64,000 nucleotides of DNA. Source: Pseudomaricurvus sp033283175 (GTDB lineage: Bacteria; Pseudomonadota; Gammaproteobacteria; Pseudomonadales; Cellvibrionaceae). Positions 54,161 to 62,083 of this stretch are shown piece by piece (the stretch's first letter is position 1; the number at the start of each line of letters is the position of its first letter). The notes beneath the pieces were generated by a model that was not told where the DNA came from, did no database searches, and worked only from the letters and a program-made list of their open reading frames with translations. The position numbers were made by a program, and so were the translations under genes. The DNA is taken from NCBI GenBank assembly GCA_033283175.1, contig JAWMQM010000002.1, forward strand, positions 868,001 through 932,000. The letters are read 5' to 3'.

Positions 54161-54188
54161 TAGTTCCTAGTTCCTAGTTCCTAGTTCC
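54161..54188. repeat. Short heptamer array (TAGTTCC)4
   Basis: Four perfect TAGTTCC copies, 17 bases after the GGTTCTA array. The unit differs from the first array's rotated unit (TAGGTTC) by a single base shift, so it may derive from it. Confidence 0.95.
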
Positions 54189-54197
54189 TCACAATTA

Positions 54198-54256
54198 TGG
54201 CCGGTAATGATACTTAATTTTGGCCCTAAATGATAATTTTATGGCCCTAAATGATA
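54198..54256. repeat. Three imperfect direct repeats TGGCC(C/G)(T/G)AAATGATA
   Basis: Copies start at 54198, 54221 and 54242, with spacings 23 and 21 bases, about two helical turns. The last one adjoins the possible -10 box of the ferredoxin reductase gene. The arrangement resembles activator sites, for example for an AraC-family protein. Confidence 0.6.
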
Positions 54257-54357
54257 TAGTCTTTGGTGGCCTGCGCCCCTATTCTTGGGGTCACAAAGAG
54301 TTATAACCACACGCCCTGCATGGGCTTTAAGTTCCATTCAACGGAAGAGCGATTCAC

Positions 54358-55581
54358 ATGTCTCAGACCTGCATTATTATCGGTGCCAGCCACGCGGCGG
54401 CACAGCTGGCCCCCTCCCTGCGTCAGGAAGGCTGGGAAGGCCGTATTCTGGTAATTGGCGACGAGCCCTACCTGCCCTACCACCGCCCACCGCTCTCCAA
54501 AGCGGTACTGTCCGGCGAAAAGCAGGCCGACGACCTGCTGATCCGCGCCGCCGCACTGTACGAAAAGCAGAACATCGAGTTCCGCCTCAACACCCGCGTT
54601 GAGAGCATCGACCGCGCCCACAAAACCATCACCCTCACCGATGGTGAAGTGCTGAGCTACAACAAGCTGGCGCTGTGCACCGGCTCCCGCGTGCGCAAGG
54701 TCTCCCTGCCTGGCGTAGAGCTGGGCGGTATCCACTACATGCGCGACCTGAAGGACACCCTTGCCATCCAGAGCGATGTAGGCCCCGGCAAGAGCGCCGT
54801 GATTGTGGGTGGTGGTTACATCGGTCTGGAAACCGCCGCCTCCCTGAAAAAGATGGGCATGAACGTCACCGTACTGGAGATGGCACCCCGCGTGCTGGCC
54901 CGTGTGACCGCTCCGGAACTGTCCGAGTTCTACACTCGTGTGCACAGCGAAGAAGGCGTTGATATCCGCACCGGTGTTGCTGTCTCGGCGTTTGAAGGCG
55001 ACGGCCATGTGCAGCGTGTTGTGTGCGCCGACGGCACCAGCTTTGACGCCGACCTGGTGGTGGTAGGCGTGGGTATCATCCCCAACACCGAGCTGGCGGA
55101 AGCCGCCGGTATCACCGTGGAAAACGGTATCGTGCTGGATGACTACGCCCGCACCAACGACCCGGATATCGTCGCCTCCGGTGACTGCGCCAACCACTTC
55201 AACCACCTCTACAACATCCGCATGCGCCTGGAATCTGTGCCCAACGCCACCGAGCAGTCCAAGTCCGCGGCGGCCAGCATCTGTGGCAAGGAGAAGGTCT
55301 ACAACGCCCTGCCCTGGTTCTGGTCAGATCAGTTCGACCTGAAACTGCAGATCGCCGGTATGAGCCAGGGTTACGACCAGGTGGTGATCCGCGGCGACAA
55401 GGACACCAGCCGCAGCTTCGTGGCCTACTACCTGAAAGAAGGCAAACTGATTGCGGCTGACTGTGTTAACCGTCCGCAGGAATTCATGCTGGCCAAGCGC
55501 ATTATTGCCGACAGCCTGCCGGTAGATCCCGCGCGCCTGGCGGACGAGAGCATTGCGGTGAAGGAGCTGCTGGTTCAGTAA
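54358..55581 (+). CDS. FAD/NAD ferredoxin reductase of a P450 redox chain (putidaredoxin-reductase type)
   Basis: 407-aa flavoprotein. The FAD motif is CIIIGASHAAAQLAPSLRQEG and the NAD motif VIVGGGYIGLETAASLKKMG. EPYLPYHRPPLSK and the second FAD contact DIVASGDCANHF are typical of CamA/ThcD-like reductases. It would transfer electrons from NAD(P)H to the [2Fe-2S] ferredoxin at 60117-60434. GGAAGAG lies 9 bases before the ATG. A terminator follows. Confidence 0.92.
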   Translation: MSQTCIIIGASHAAAQLAPSLRQEGWEGRILVIGDEPYLPYHRPPLSKAVLSGEKQADDLLIRAAALYEKQNIEFRLNTRVESIDRAHKTITLTDGEVLSYNKLALCTGSRVRKVSLPGVELGGIHYMRDLKDTLAIQSDVGPGKSAVIVGGGYIGLETAASLKKMGMNVTVLEMAPRVLARVTAPELSEFYTRVHSEEGVDIRTGVAVSAFEGDGHVQRVVCADGTSFDADLVVVGVGIIPNTELAEAAGITVENGIVLDDYARTNDPDIVASGDCANHFNHLYNIRMRLESVPNATEQSKSAAASICGKEKVYNALPWFWSDQFDLKLQIAGMSQGYDQVVIRGDKDTSRSFVAYYLKEGKLIAADCVNRPQEFMLAKRIIADSLPVDPARLADESIAVKELLVQ

Positions 55582-55610
55582 TTCCGGTTACCAGCCTGTA
55601 CCTGAACCTG

Positions 55611-55639
55611 AAAAGCCAGCCCTCCGGGGCTGGCTTTTT
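55611..55639 (+). terminator. Rho-independent terminator after the ferredoxin reductase gene
   Basis: AAAAGCCAGCCC / GGGCTGGCTTTT with a short TCCG loop and a TTTTT run, 30 bases after the stop codon. Confidence 0.93.
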
Positions 55640-55723
55640 GTTTACAGTGTCCGGGTCATAAACAGGTCTGCTAGTTGTAAGCCTGTACCGGGATTCGTTG
55701 ACCACTACAGGGACACCATTTTT

Positions 55724-55845
55724 AAAGATCGCGCGGGGGATAAGGTGAATTTCGGCTCAGCCGAAAGAGGGGATGGTCTGGGCCACCGCGCTCCTACGTT
55801 GTCTGGTTACATTGGTGTAGGAGCGCGGTCCCCCGCGCGATCTTT
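55724..55845. repeat. REP-like inverted pair (REPIN-like), one copy with an insertion
   Basis: Right copy: 55817-55845, a GTAGGAGCGCGG...CCGCGCGAT palindrome like Pseudomonas-type REP elements. Left copy is in opposite orientation and split: 55724-55740 matches the 3' part and 55785-55797 the 5' part. About 44 bases are between them, including a TTTCGGCT-CAGCCGAAA hairpin. The pair lies between the reductase terminator and the sugar dehydrogenase stop. Confidence 0.8.
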
Positions 55846-55872
55846 TTGTGCCTCAATGCCTCCACCCAATCC

Positions 55873-57369
55873 TCACTGCAGGGTCGACTCCGACAACAGA
55901 TAAGCGGCCAGATCTTCCCGCTCCGTATCCGACAACGGGAATTGCGGCATGGGCGGAGTGGGCGCCGACAGGAAAGCCACCAGCGCCAGCTGGTCGTAGC
56001 GCTCAGCCAGTTCCTGCAGCGGCTTTACCACCACGCCCTGCTCCGCTTCCTGCTGCAGATGGCAGCTTCCACACCCATAACTGGCAAACAGTGCTTTGCC
56101 CCGGGCCACCTGCTCGGGCGCAAACACCACAGCGGCTGGCTTTGCTGCACTGGCAACAAGTGGTTGATTCAACAGTGCGCCAGAGCCGCCCTGCGACTCT
56201 GCGACCCGCCAGATAACCCCGGCAAAATCGTCCGAAATATAGATACTGCCATCCTGCCCCTCGGTGATATCCACCGGCCGACCGATCACATCCTCATCCA
56301 CTTCAAAGCCGGTCAGAAAGTCACGCATCTGGATGCGGCCATCTTGCGGCCAGTGCAGCGACACAACTTTATATCCGGATTTTTTGCTGCGGTTCCAGGA
56401 GCCGTGCAAGGCCACCAATGCGGCATTGCGATACCCCGGAGGCGCCTGCAGGCTGGTCAGGAAAGTGATACCCAAGGGGGCAGTGTGGGCAGGAAAATCA
56501 AACACCGGTGCCCTGGCGCTGGCGATTTTATCGGCGTTAGCCGCCCCAAAATCAGGATCCGGGACATTGGCGCCATTGGCGTAAGGCCAGCCATAAAAAC
56601 CCCCATCCACAACCCGGTTGAGTTCGCAAGGCGGGAAGTCATCCCCCAGCAGGTCCCGACCGTTGTCCGTGGCATAGAGCACCCCGGTCAGCGGGTGCCA
56701 ATCGAACCCCACACTGTTGCGCAGGCCGCTGGCGTAAACCCGGAAATCGGAACCGTCGGCGTTCGCCACCATCATGGCAGCGCGTCCGGGATCCTGCTCC
56801 TCGCAGACATTGCAGCTGGAACCGGCGGTAATGTAGAGGCGATCATCGGGACCAAAACCAATACTGCGGGTCCAGTGGTTGCCGCCGTCCGGCAAACCGC
56901 TGACCACCGTTTCCGGCATGCCACTCAATACCAGGTTGTCGGCACTCTCCTCCATGACCGAGCGCACCACCCGGGTGCCCTCCGCCACATACAGGTAACC
57001 ACCATGCAGCGCCAATCCATGAGGACGATCCAGGTCAGTAAGCAGATCCCGCACCGACAGCGCCTGCCCCTGTGGCCCTGTTGTTATGGCAACCACCCGC
57101 CCCTGTCGTGGCAGGCTTGCGATCAGGTGTCCCTGCGGGGTCATCTCCAGCATACGCACACCGGGCAACCCGGTGGCCCACACCTGCAGTTGCAGCCCGT
57201 CGGGGACGCGCATGCGCCCAACCACAGCTGCATCGTCAGGTACCTTGCCGGTGTACTGGTAGAGAAACTGGCTGAAGGGGGCATTCACCGTGACGTCGCC
57301 GGTAAGCAATTTCATCGCCACCAGCAACAGTGCTACCACCACCGCCAAAGCCACCAGGATTTTTTTCAT
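55873..57369 (-). CDS. PQQ-type glucose/sorbosone dehydrogenase with C-terminal cytochrome c
   Basis: 498-aa exported enzyme. An N-terminal signal-anchor (ILVALAVVVALLLVAMKLL) precedes a six-bladed propeller of the GSDH family (HGLALHGGYLYVAEG, NHWTRSIGFGPDDRLYITAGSSCNVC, LRNSVGFDWHPLTGVLYATDNGRD). A C-terminal domain of about 80 residues has the heme motif CGSCH and the distal Met in PTPPMPQFPLSD. It probably oxidises a sugar or alcohol in the periplasm and hands electrons to the respiratory chain. PQQ genes are not in the window. Confidence 0.9.
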   Translation of the reverse strand: MKKILVALAVVVALLLVAMKLLTGDVTVNAPFSQFLYQYTGKVPDDAAVVGRMRVPDGLQLQVWATGLPGVRMLEMTPQGHLIASLPRQGRVVAITTGPQGQALSVRDLLTDLDRPHGLALHGGYLYVAEGTRVVRSVMEESADNLVLSGMPETVVSGLPDGGNHWTRSIGFGPDDRLYITAGSSCNVCEEQDPGRAAMMVANADGSDFRVYASGLRNSVGFDWHPLTGVLYATDNGRDLLGDDFPPCELNRVVDGGFYGWPYANGANVPDPDFGAANADKIASARAPVFDFPAHTAPLGITFLTSLQAPPGYRNAALVALHGSWNRSKKSGYKVVSLHWPQDGRIQMRDFLTGFEVDEDVIGRPVDITEGQDGSIYISDDFAGVIWRVAESQGGSGALLNQPLVASAAKPAAVVFAPEQVARGKALFASYGCGSCHLQQEAEQGVVVKPLQELAERYDQLALVAFLSAPTPPMPQFPLSDTEREDLAAYLLSESTLQ

Positions 57370-57497
57370 TCCACCACTCCCTGCGCTTTGCTATTTTTTA
57401 TCGGCCAAGCCAATGCGTAACTTGCCTGCTCAGCTTTCCCCACCTCACGTTTGGTGAAATGGTACACTGCGCGGCATTGAACTGCGCCGGAAACACC

Positions 57498-58766
57498 ATG
57501 ACCACATCCCCTGCCCCCCAAACCTTGCCCGTTGCCGTGATCGGCGCCGGGCCCGCCGGTCTGATGGCGGCAGAACAGTTGGCAGACGCCGGCTATCCGG
57601 TGGCGGTGTTTGAGTCCATGCCCAGTGCAGCGCGCAAATTCCTGCGCGCCGGGGTTGGCGGTATGAACATTACCCATGCCGAGAGCTATGAGCAATTCCT
57701 GCCACGCTACCGGGAAGCTGAGCCCTGTTTACGCCCCGCCATCGATGCGTTTACGCCCGATGAATTGCGCGGTTGGATTCACGCCCTCGGGGTGGAGACC
57801 TTTGTCGGCACCTCCGGCCGCGTTTTCCCCAGGGAGATGAAAGCCGCTCCACTGCTGCGAGCCTGGCTGCACCGGCTGCGGGAACAGGGAATCACCCTCC
57901 ATACCCGTCACCGCTGGGTTGGCCTGGAGCGGGACGAACAGGGATTGCGCTGGCAGCTGGACACGCCTCAGGGTGTAAAAGAGTTCCGCTTTGGCGGCGT
58001 GGTACTGGCCCTGGGCGGCGGCAGCTGGCCGCAGCTGGGCTCCACCGGCAACTGGTGCGAGCTGCTGGGTGACACAGGCGTTGAGATCAAACCGCTGCAG
58101 GCCAGCAACTGTGGTTTTGAACTGCCCTGGAGCGATTACATCCGCGCACACTTTGCCGGCACACCGCTGAAGAACATCAGCCTGAGCCTGACCACAACAG
58201 ATGGCCAACAGGAGCGGCAGTGCGGCGAATGCATTGTCTCTGACTACGGCGTGGAAGGCAGCCTGGTCTACGCCCTGAGCGCCCCGCTGCGCACACTGCT
58301 GCTGCAGACTCCGGACAAGGCCCAACTGCTGCTGGACTGGCTGCCCCACAACAGCGAGGCGGAGATAGTTGATAAGTTGCAGCAGGCCCGCAAAGGCATG
58401 AGCAGCAGCAACCTGTTGCAGAAGAAGTTGAAGCTGCCGGCGATAGCCAACGCCCTGTTGCGTGAATGCTGCCCAGCCCTGGTGATGAGCGATCACAGGG
58501 CGCTGGCCCGAGCCCTCAAGGCCATGCCCCTGCCAACCGTAACCCGGACCCGCCCCCTGAGCGAAGCCATCAGCAGCGCCGGCGGCGTCAGCTTTGTGGC
58601 AGTGAATGACCAGCTGATGCTGCGCGCCCTGCCCGGTGTGTTTGTGGCCGGCGAGATGCTGGATTGGGAAGCCCCCACCGGCGGCTACCTGCTAACCGCC
58701 TGCTTCGCTACCGGCCGCCAGGCGGGCCAGGGGCTGGCCCACTGGTTATCCCAGCAAGGCGGGTAA
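57498..58766 (+). CDS. TIGR03862 family flavoprotein (HI0933/BaiN-like)
   Basis: 422-aa NAD(P)/FAD-dependent oxidoreductase. AVIGAGPAGLMAAEQLADAGYPVAVFE is the FAD-binding start, then RAGVGGMNITHAE, ALGGGSWPQLGSTG, and the C-terminal AGEMLDWEAPTGGYLLTACFATGR. The motifs match the PP_4765 family. Substrate unknown. The ATG at 57498 has GGAAA 6 bases upstream. Confidence 0.9.
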   Translation: MTTSPAPQTLPVAVIGAGPAGLMAAEQLADAGYPVAVFESMPSAARKFLRAGVGGMNITHAESYEQFLPRYREAEPCLRPAIDAFTPDELRGWIHALGVETFVGTSGRVFPREMKAAPLLRAWLHRLREQGITLHTRHRWVGLERDEQGLRWQLDTPQGVKEFRFGGVVLALGGGSWPQLGSTGNWCELLGDTGVEIKPLQASNCGFELPWSDYIRAHFAGTPLKNISLSLTTTDGQQERQCGECIVSDYGVEGSLVYALSAPLRTLLLQTPDKAQLLLDWLPHNSEAEIVDKLQQARKGMSSSNLLQKKLKLPAIANALLRECCPALVMSDHRALARALKAMPLPTVTRTRPLSEAISSAGGVSFVAVNDQLMLRALPGVFVAGEMLDWEAPTGGYLLTACFATGRQAGQGLAHWLSQQGG

Positions 58767-58783
58767 CCTCCGTCAATGGCAGA

Positions 58784-60064
58784 TCAGGCGGGCGTCAGAT
58801 CCACCTGCAGGTTGGCCAATCCACGAATAATAAAGCTGGGCTCGAACTCCAGTTTGCGATTGCCCGCCGTGCCGTGCTTCTCCGGGTTCAGGTCGATGTG
58901 ACTGGTGTTCTCAAAGAAGCGCTCCAGAATCACTTTCACTTCAGCACGGGCCAGGGGCGCGCCGGCACAGGTATGCACCCCGCGACCAAACGCCAGATGC
59001 TCCATGATGCGTGGACGATGCAGCTGAAACTGGTTGGGGTTTTCCCAGCGGCGCGGGTCGCGATTGGCAGCCGCCAGGGAGATCAGCACCTGGGTACCGG
59101 CCGGCACATCAATGTCACCGATTTTGGTGTCGCGGCAGGCCAGTCGCGAGGTGATTTTGGTGGATCCTTCAAGACGCAGCACCTCCTCCAGGAACGGCGT
59201 AAGCAGGCTGTAGTCAGCACGCAGCTGCTCCTGCAATCCCGGCACATCGACGATGTAGCGCATGGCGTTGCCCAGCAGCTTGGCGCTGGTGTCCTGCCCG
59301 GCGGCAAACATAAAGGTGGCCATCTTCACCATATCCAGCAGGTCGGCGTCACTGCCATCGGGATACTTGGCGTGAGCCAGTTGTGACAGTACGTCCTCCC
59401 GTGGATTCTCCTTGCGATCCACAAGGTACTCGTAAAAGAAGGTCCCAAGAAATACCAGCACCGACATCTCCGTTGGCATCTCCTCGTTGTTCATATTGCC
59501 GGGCGGCGGTGCGTTGTCGATCACCTCGCGGAACTTCTCCCGGTCTTCTGCCGGCACACCCAGCAGATCGGCAATCACCAGGGTCACGAAGGGGGTGGCA
59601 ATCTCATTCACCAGTTCACAACCGCCTTTTGCCACAGCTTCCTGTACCAGCTGCTCAGCGTACTCCACCATAAATTCCTGGTTGGCTTTCAGGCGCGTCG
59701 GCGTCAACAGGCGATTCATCACCGAGCGCAGGGCCGAGTGCTTCTCACCGTCCAATGCCACCAGCAGGTCACCACCCATGTACTTGTCGCGGTTGGCTTC
59801 CATCAACGCCGTAATGTCATTCCCTTCCGGCTTGAACGGCAGTGGGAAACCGGCACCGACGGTGGAGTTGAGGGAGGAGAAATCCTTGTGGTTACGCAGC
59901 ACTTCGATTGCCTCGGCAAAGCCGGTAATCACCAGTGCACCCTCGTGATTGGGCAACGGACAAACTGGTCCCTGCTCACGCATGGCCTCGAAATAGGCGT
60001 AGGGATCCAGCAGCACAGAGAGATCGGTGAAGTAATCTTTTTCGTTCAGAGCTTGGGCAGACAT
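58784..60064 (-). CDS. Cytochrome P450 (class I, bacterial)
   Basis: 426-aa soluble P450. The I-helix motif is MFAAGQDTSAKLLG (A-G-x-D-T), the K-helix ExxR is in FLEEVLRLEGSTK, and the heme loop FGRGVHTCAGAPLARAE carries the axial Cys. Electron delivery would use the ferredoxin gene 52 bases upstream and the reductase at 54358-55581. GAGGAG precedes the ATG. I could not assign a CYP family or substrate. Confidence 0.94.
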   Translation of the reverse strand: MSAQALNEKDYFTDLSVLLDPYAYFEAMREQGPVCPLPNHEGALVITGFAEAIEVLRNHKDFSSLNSTVGAGFPLPFKPEGNDITALMEANRDKYMGGDLLVALDGEKHSALRSVMNRLLTPTRLKANQEFMVEYAEQLVQEAVAKGGCELVNEIATPFVTLVIADLLGVPAEDREKFREVIDNAPPPGNMNNEEMPTEMSVLVFLGTFFYEYLVDRKENPREDVLSQLAHAKYPDGSDADLLDMVKMATFMFAAGQDTSAKLLGNAMRYIVDVPGLQEQLRADYSLLTPFLEEVLRLEGSTKITSRLACRDTKIGDIDVPAGTQVLISLAAANRDPRRWENPNQFQLHRPRIMEHLAFGRGVHTCAGAPLARAEVKVILERFFENTSHIDLNPEKHGTAGNRKLEFEPSFIIRGLANLQVDLTPA

Positions 60065-60116
60065 GAGGTTCTCCTCGACAGGTTATTGATTGTTATTGGT
60101 GCAGTCGTGCAAGCGC

Positions 60117-60434
60117 TCAGCTTTCCGGTGCAATTGTGACGCGCAGTCCCTGCAAGGACTCCGTCAGACGGATCTGACAGGACAGGCGTGAATTCGGCTG
60201 ACGGGCAGGCGACTCCTGCAGGATAAGGTCTTCATCTTCGTCCGCCGGTGGCAACAGGGGCAGGAACTCATCGTCGACATAGACGTGGCAGGTGCCGCAG
60301 GAGCAAACACCGCCGCACAGTGCCAGCAGTTCGTCCATACCGGCATCGCAGATCAACTGCATCAGGGTCGACTCCGGTTCCAGTTCCAGCGTGCGGGATT
60401 CGCTCTCCCGGGTGGTGACAATAATGCTGGTCAT
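60117..60434 (-). CDS. [2Fe-2S] ferredoxin, adrenodoxin/putidaredoxin type
   Basis: 105-aa ferredoxin. The cluster ligands are CGGVCSCGTC (C-x5-C-x2-C using the first, third and fourth Cys) and the distant Cys in RLSCQI. DAGMDELLALC precedes the cluster as in vertebrate-type ferredoxins. An acidic patch near residues 60-70 (PPADEDEDLIL) suits binding to the reductase and P450. The ATG at 60434 has GGAG 9 bases upstream. First gene of the operon with the P450. Confidence 0.94.
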   Translation of the reverse strand: MTSIIVTTRESESRTLELEPESTLMQLICDAGMDELLALCGGVCSCGTCHVYVDDEFLPLLPPADEDEDLILQESPARQPNSRLSCQIRLTESLQGLRVTIAPES

Positions 60435-60501
60435 GACAGCAAGCTCCGGTTTGCTTACCTGCAGTCGGTTGTCTCCGGCGCAGGTCAATGGATTTATTAG
60501 T

Positions 60502-60522
60502 TATGATACACAATGTATCATA
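60502..60522. promoter_or_regulatory. TetR-type operator palindrome TATGATACA-CAA-TGTATCATA
   Basis: Perfect 9-bp arms with a 3-base spacer. It covers the -10 box of the ferredoxin-P450 promoter and lies in the gap shared with the divergent TetR gene, so binding would block the operon. Confidence 0.85.
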
Positions 60523-60546
60523 GAACCCTCAGATAACCCGTGTCAA
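60517..60546 (-). promoter_or_regulatory. Sigma70 promoter of the ferredoxin-P450 operon
   Basis: Minus-strand -35 TTGACA at 60546-60541, 18-base spacer, -10 TATGAT at 60522-60517. The full -35 consensus and the overlap of the -10 with the palindromic operator make this a confident, repressor-controlled promoter. Confidence 0.8.
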
Positions 60547-60643
60547 TGATTGCACCAGCGGCGGACGCGCAGCAGATGACTGGCATTGAATCCTTCCGAC
60601 CCTGTAACATCTCTGGCAACGCACGGCCACGAATGCCCGGACC

Positions 60644-61225
60644 ATGATCAAGCGACTCGACCAGTTAAAAGCCCCTGCCACCACCGATGGCCGCCAGATA
60701 CGCTCCCGCAGCGCCATGCACCAGACCCTGCTGCAACTGCTGGAGCAGAAAACCCTGGAGCAGATCTCCATCCGCGAACTGGCAGCGGCAGCCGGTATCG
60801 GCCACGCCACCTTCTACCGCCATTACAGCAGCAAGGAAGCCCTGTTGAATGATTTGGCGGCCGATGAAATACGTCATATGGTGCAGCTGACCCTGCCACT
60901 GCTAAGCGAGTCTGACGCCAGTGCCGCCTGGCTGGAGATGTGCAGCTATGTGGATCAGCATCGACAGCTATGGGCTACCCTGCTCACCGGCGGCGCCGCC
61001 AGTGCGGTGAAAGAGGAACTGCTGCAGATCTCCCGGGAGATTGCCGAACAGCTTTACGGCGATCAACCCAAAGCCAGCAGCGACGAGATGGAACTGTCAT
61101 TGATCCTGTCGGTCACTATCATCCTGGAAACCCTCTCCTGGTGGCTGCGGCAGTCCCGGCCGTTCAAGCCACAGAAGGTGGCCAACATTCTGCAAGCCAG
61201 GGTGGAATTCCGCTCCACCCCCTGA
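60644..61225 (+). CDS. TetR/AcrR-family regulator of the P450 operon
   Basis: 193-aa regulator. A DNA-binding domain at about residues 24-66 reads LEQISIRELAAAAGIGHATFYRHYSSKEALLNDL, with a helical ligand-binding domain after it. Divergent from ferredoxin-P450 with a perfect palindrome between them. Most likely a repressor released by the P450 substrate or a related molecule, and probably self-regulated. Confidence 0.9.
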   Translation: MIKRLDQLKAPATTDGRQIRSRSAMHQTLLQLLEQKTLEQISIRELAAAAGIGHATFYRHYSSKEALLNDLAADEIRHMVQLTLPLLSESDASAAWLEMCSYVDQHRQLWATLLTGGAASAVKEELLQISREIAEQLYGDQPKASSDEMELSLILSVTIILETLSWWLRQSRPFKPQKVANILQARVEFRSTP

Positions 61226-61240
61226 AACAACAGGTTCTGT

Positions 61241-62083
61241 ATGACAACCACCCCGCATCGGGTACTGGTGCTGGACTCCGGCCTCGGCGGGCTCAGCGTT
61301 CTGCGCGACATCCTCCGCCTGCAACCCCTGCACTGCAGCTACCTGGCCGACAGCCGTTTCCTGCCCTACGGCAATAAAACACCACAGCAGCTGCAACAGC
61401 GGCTGCACGACCTCCTGCATCCGCTACTGCAGGACGACGCCTTTGATGCGGTGGTTATTGCCTGCAACACCGCCAGTACTGTGGCCCTTACACACCTGCG
61501 CGCCGCCTTCGGTATCCCGTTTGTCGGCGTGGTCCCGGCCATCAAAACCGCCGCCGAGCGAACCACCAATGGGAGGATTGGCCTGCTGGCTACCGCCGCC
61601 ACCGTTAACGGCACCTACGCCCAACAACTGGCGGACAGCTTCGCCAACCACTGCCAACTGTTTAAATTGGCAGCACCTCAGCTGGTGCAGATGACGGAAG
61701 GGAAATTACAGGGGGATGACGTCAATATCGGCGAACTGCGTCAACTGCTAACCCCATTGCTGGACAGCGGGATTGATACCGGCATTCTGGGATGCACCCA
61801 CTTTCCCTGGCTGCAGGAGGAGCTGCAACAGATTGCACCACAGGTAGAGTGGCTGGACTCCGGCACGGCGGTCGCAAAGCGGTTGCAAAGCCTGCTGGCA
61901 GAGATCACTCCGGCGCAACGTACCACTTCCACGCCCTGCTTTTACCACACAGGGCCGGCTTACCAATCGACACTGACACCGCTGTTGCAGGCGCTGAACC
62001 TGCATCGGAGTGTCAGTCTGGAGAGACCTGCCAGCGCTGCTACCAAAGGGGATACGGCAGCAACAGGATGTGCAGCAGATTGA
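61241..62083 (+). CDS. murI: Glutamate racemase
   Basis: 280-aa racemase making D-glutamate for peptidoglycan. LVLDSGLGGLSVLRDI is the start motif. The two catalytic Cys are in VVIACNTASTVAL and GILGCTHFPWL. Starts 15 bases after the TetR stop, so it may be partly co-transcribed. Its last 44 bases overlap the convergent CPBP gene. Confidence 0.93.
   Translation: MTTTPHRVLVLDSGLGGLSVLRDILRLQPLHCSYLADSRFLPYGNKTPQQLQQRLHDLLHPLLQDDAFDAVVIACNTASTVALTHLRAAFGIPFVGVVPAIKTAAERTTNGRIGLLATAATVNGTYAQQLADSFANHCQLFKLAAPQLVQMTEGKLQGDDVNIGELRQLLTPLLDSGIDTGILGCTHFPWLQEELQQIAPQVEWLDSGTAVAKRLQSLLAEITPAQRTTSTPCFYHTGPAYQSTLTPLLQALNLHRSVSLERPASAATKGDTAATGCAAD

Larger units (their letters stand above)
53995..54357. 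other. Repeat-rich divergent region between the AraC gene and the ferredoxin reductase gene
   Basis: Contains three separate repeat types: a GGTTCTA array (54012-54143), a TAGTTCC array (54161-54188) and three imperfect TGGCC..AATGATA direct repeats (54198-54256). A TATAGT -10-like hexamer is at 54254-54259, and a CCCC/GGGG hairpin follows near 54276-54291. Promoters of both neighbours must lie here. Confidence 0.6.

Noticed and set aside
54004..54190. Heptamer arrays considered as a CRISPR array
   Set aside because: Units are 7 bases, uninterrupted, without spacers and without any cas gene nearby.
54301..55206. 301-codon open frame on the minus strand
   Set aside because: Antisense to the ferredoxin reductase with intact FAD and NAD motifs; no signal or motif of its own.
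55846..57420. 524-codon open frame on the plus strand
   Set aside because: Antisense to the PQQ-type dehydrogenase, whose propeller and CGSCH motifs are clear on the minus strand.
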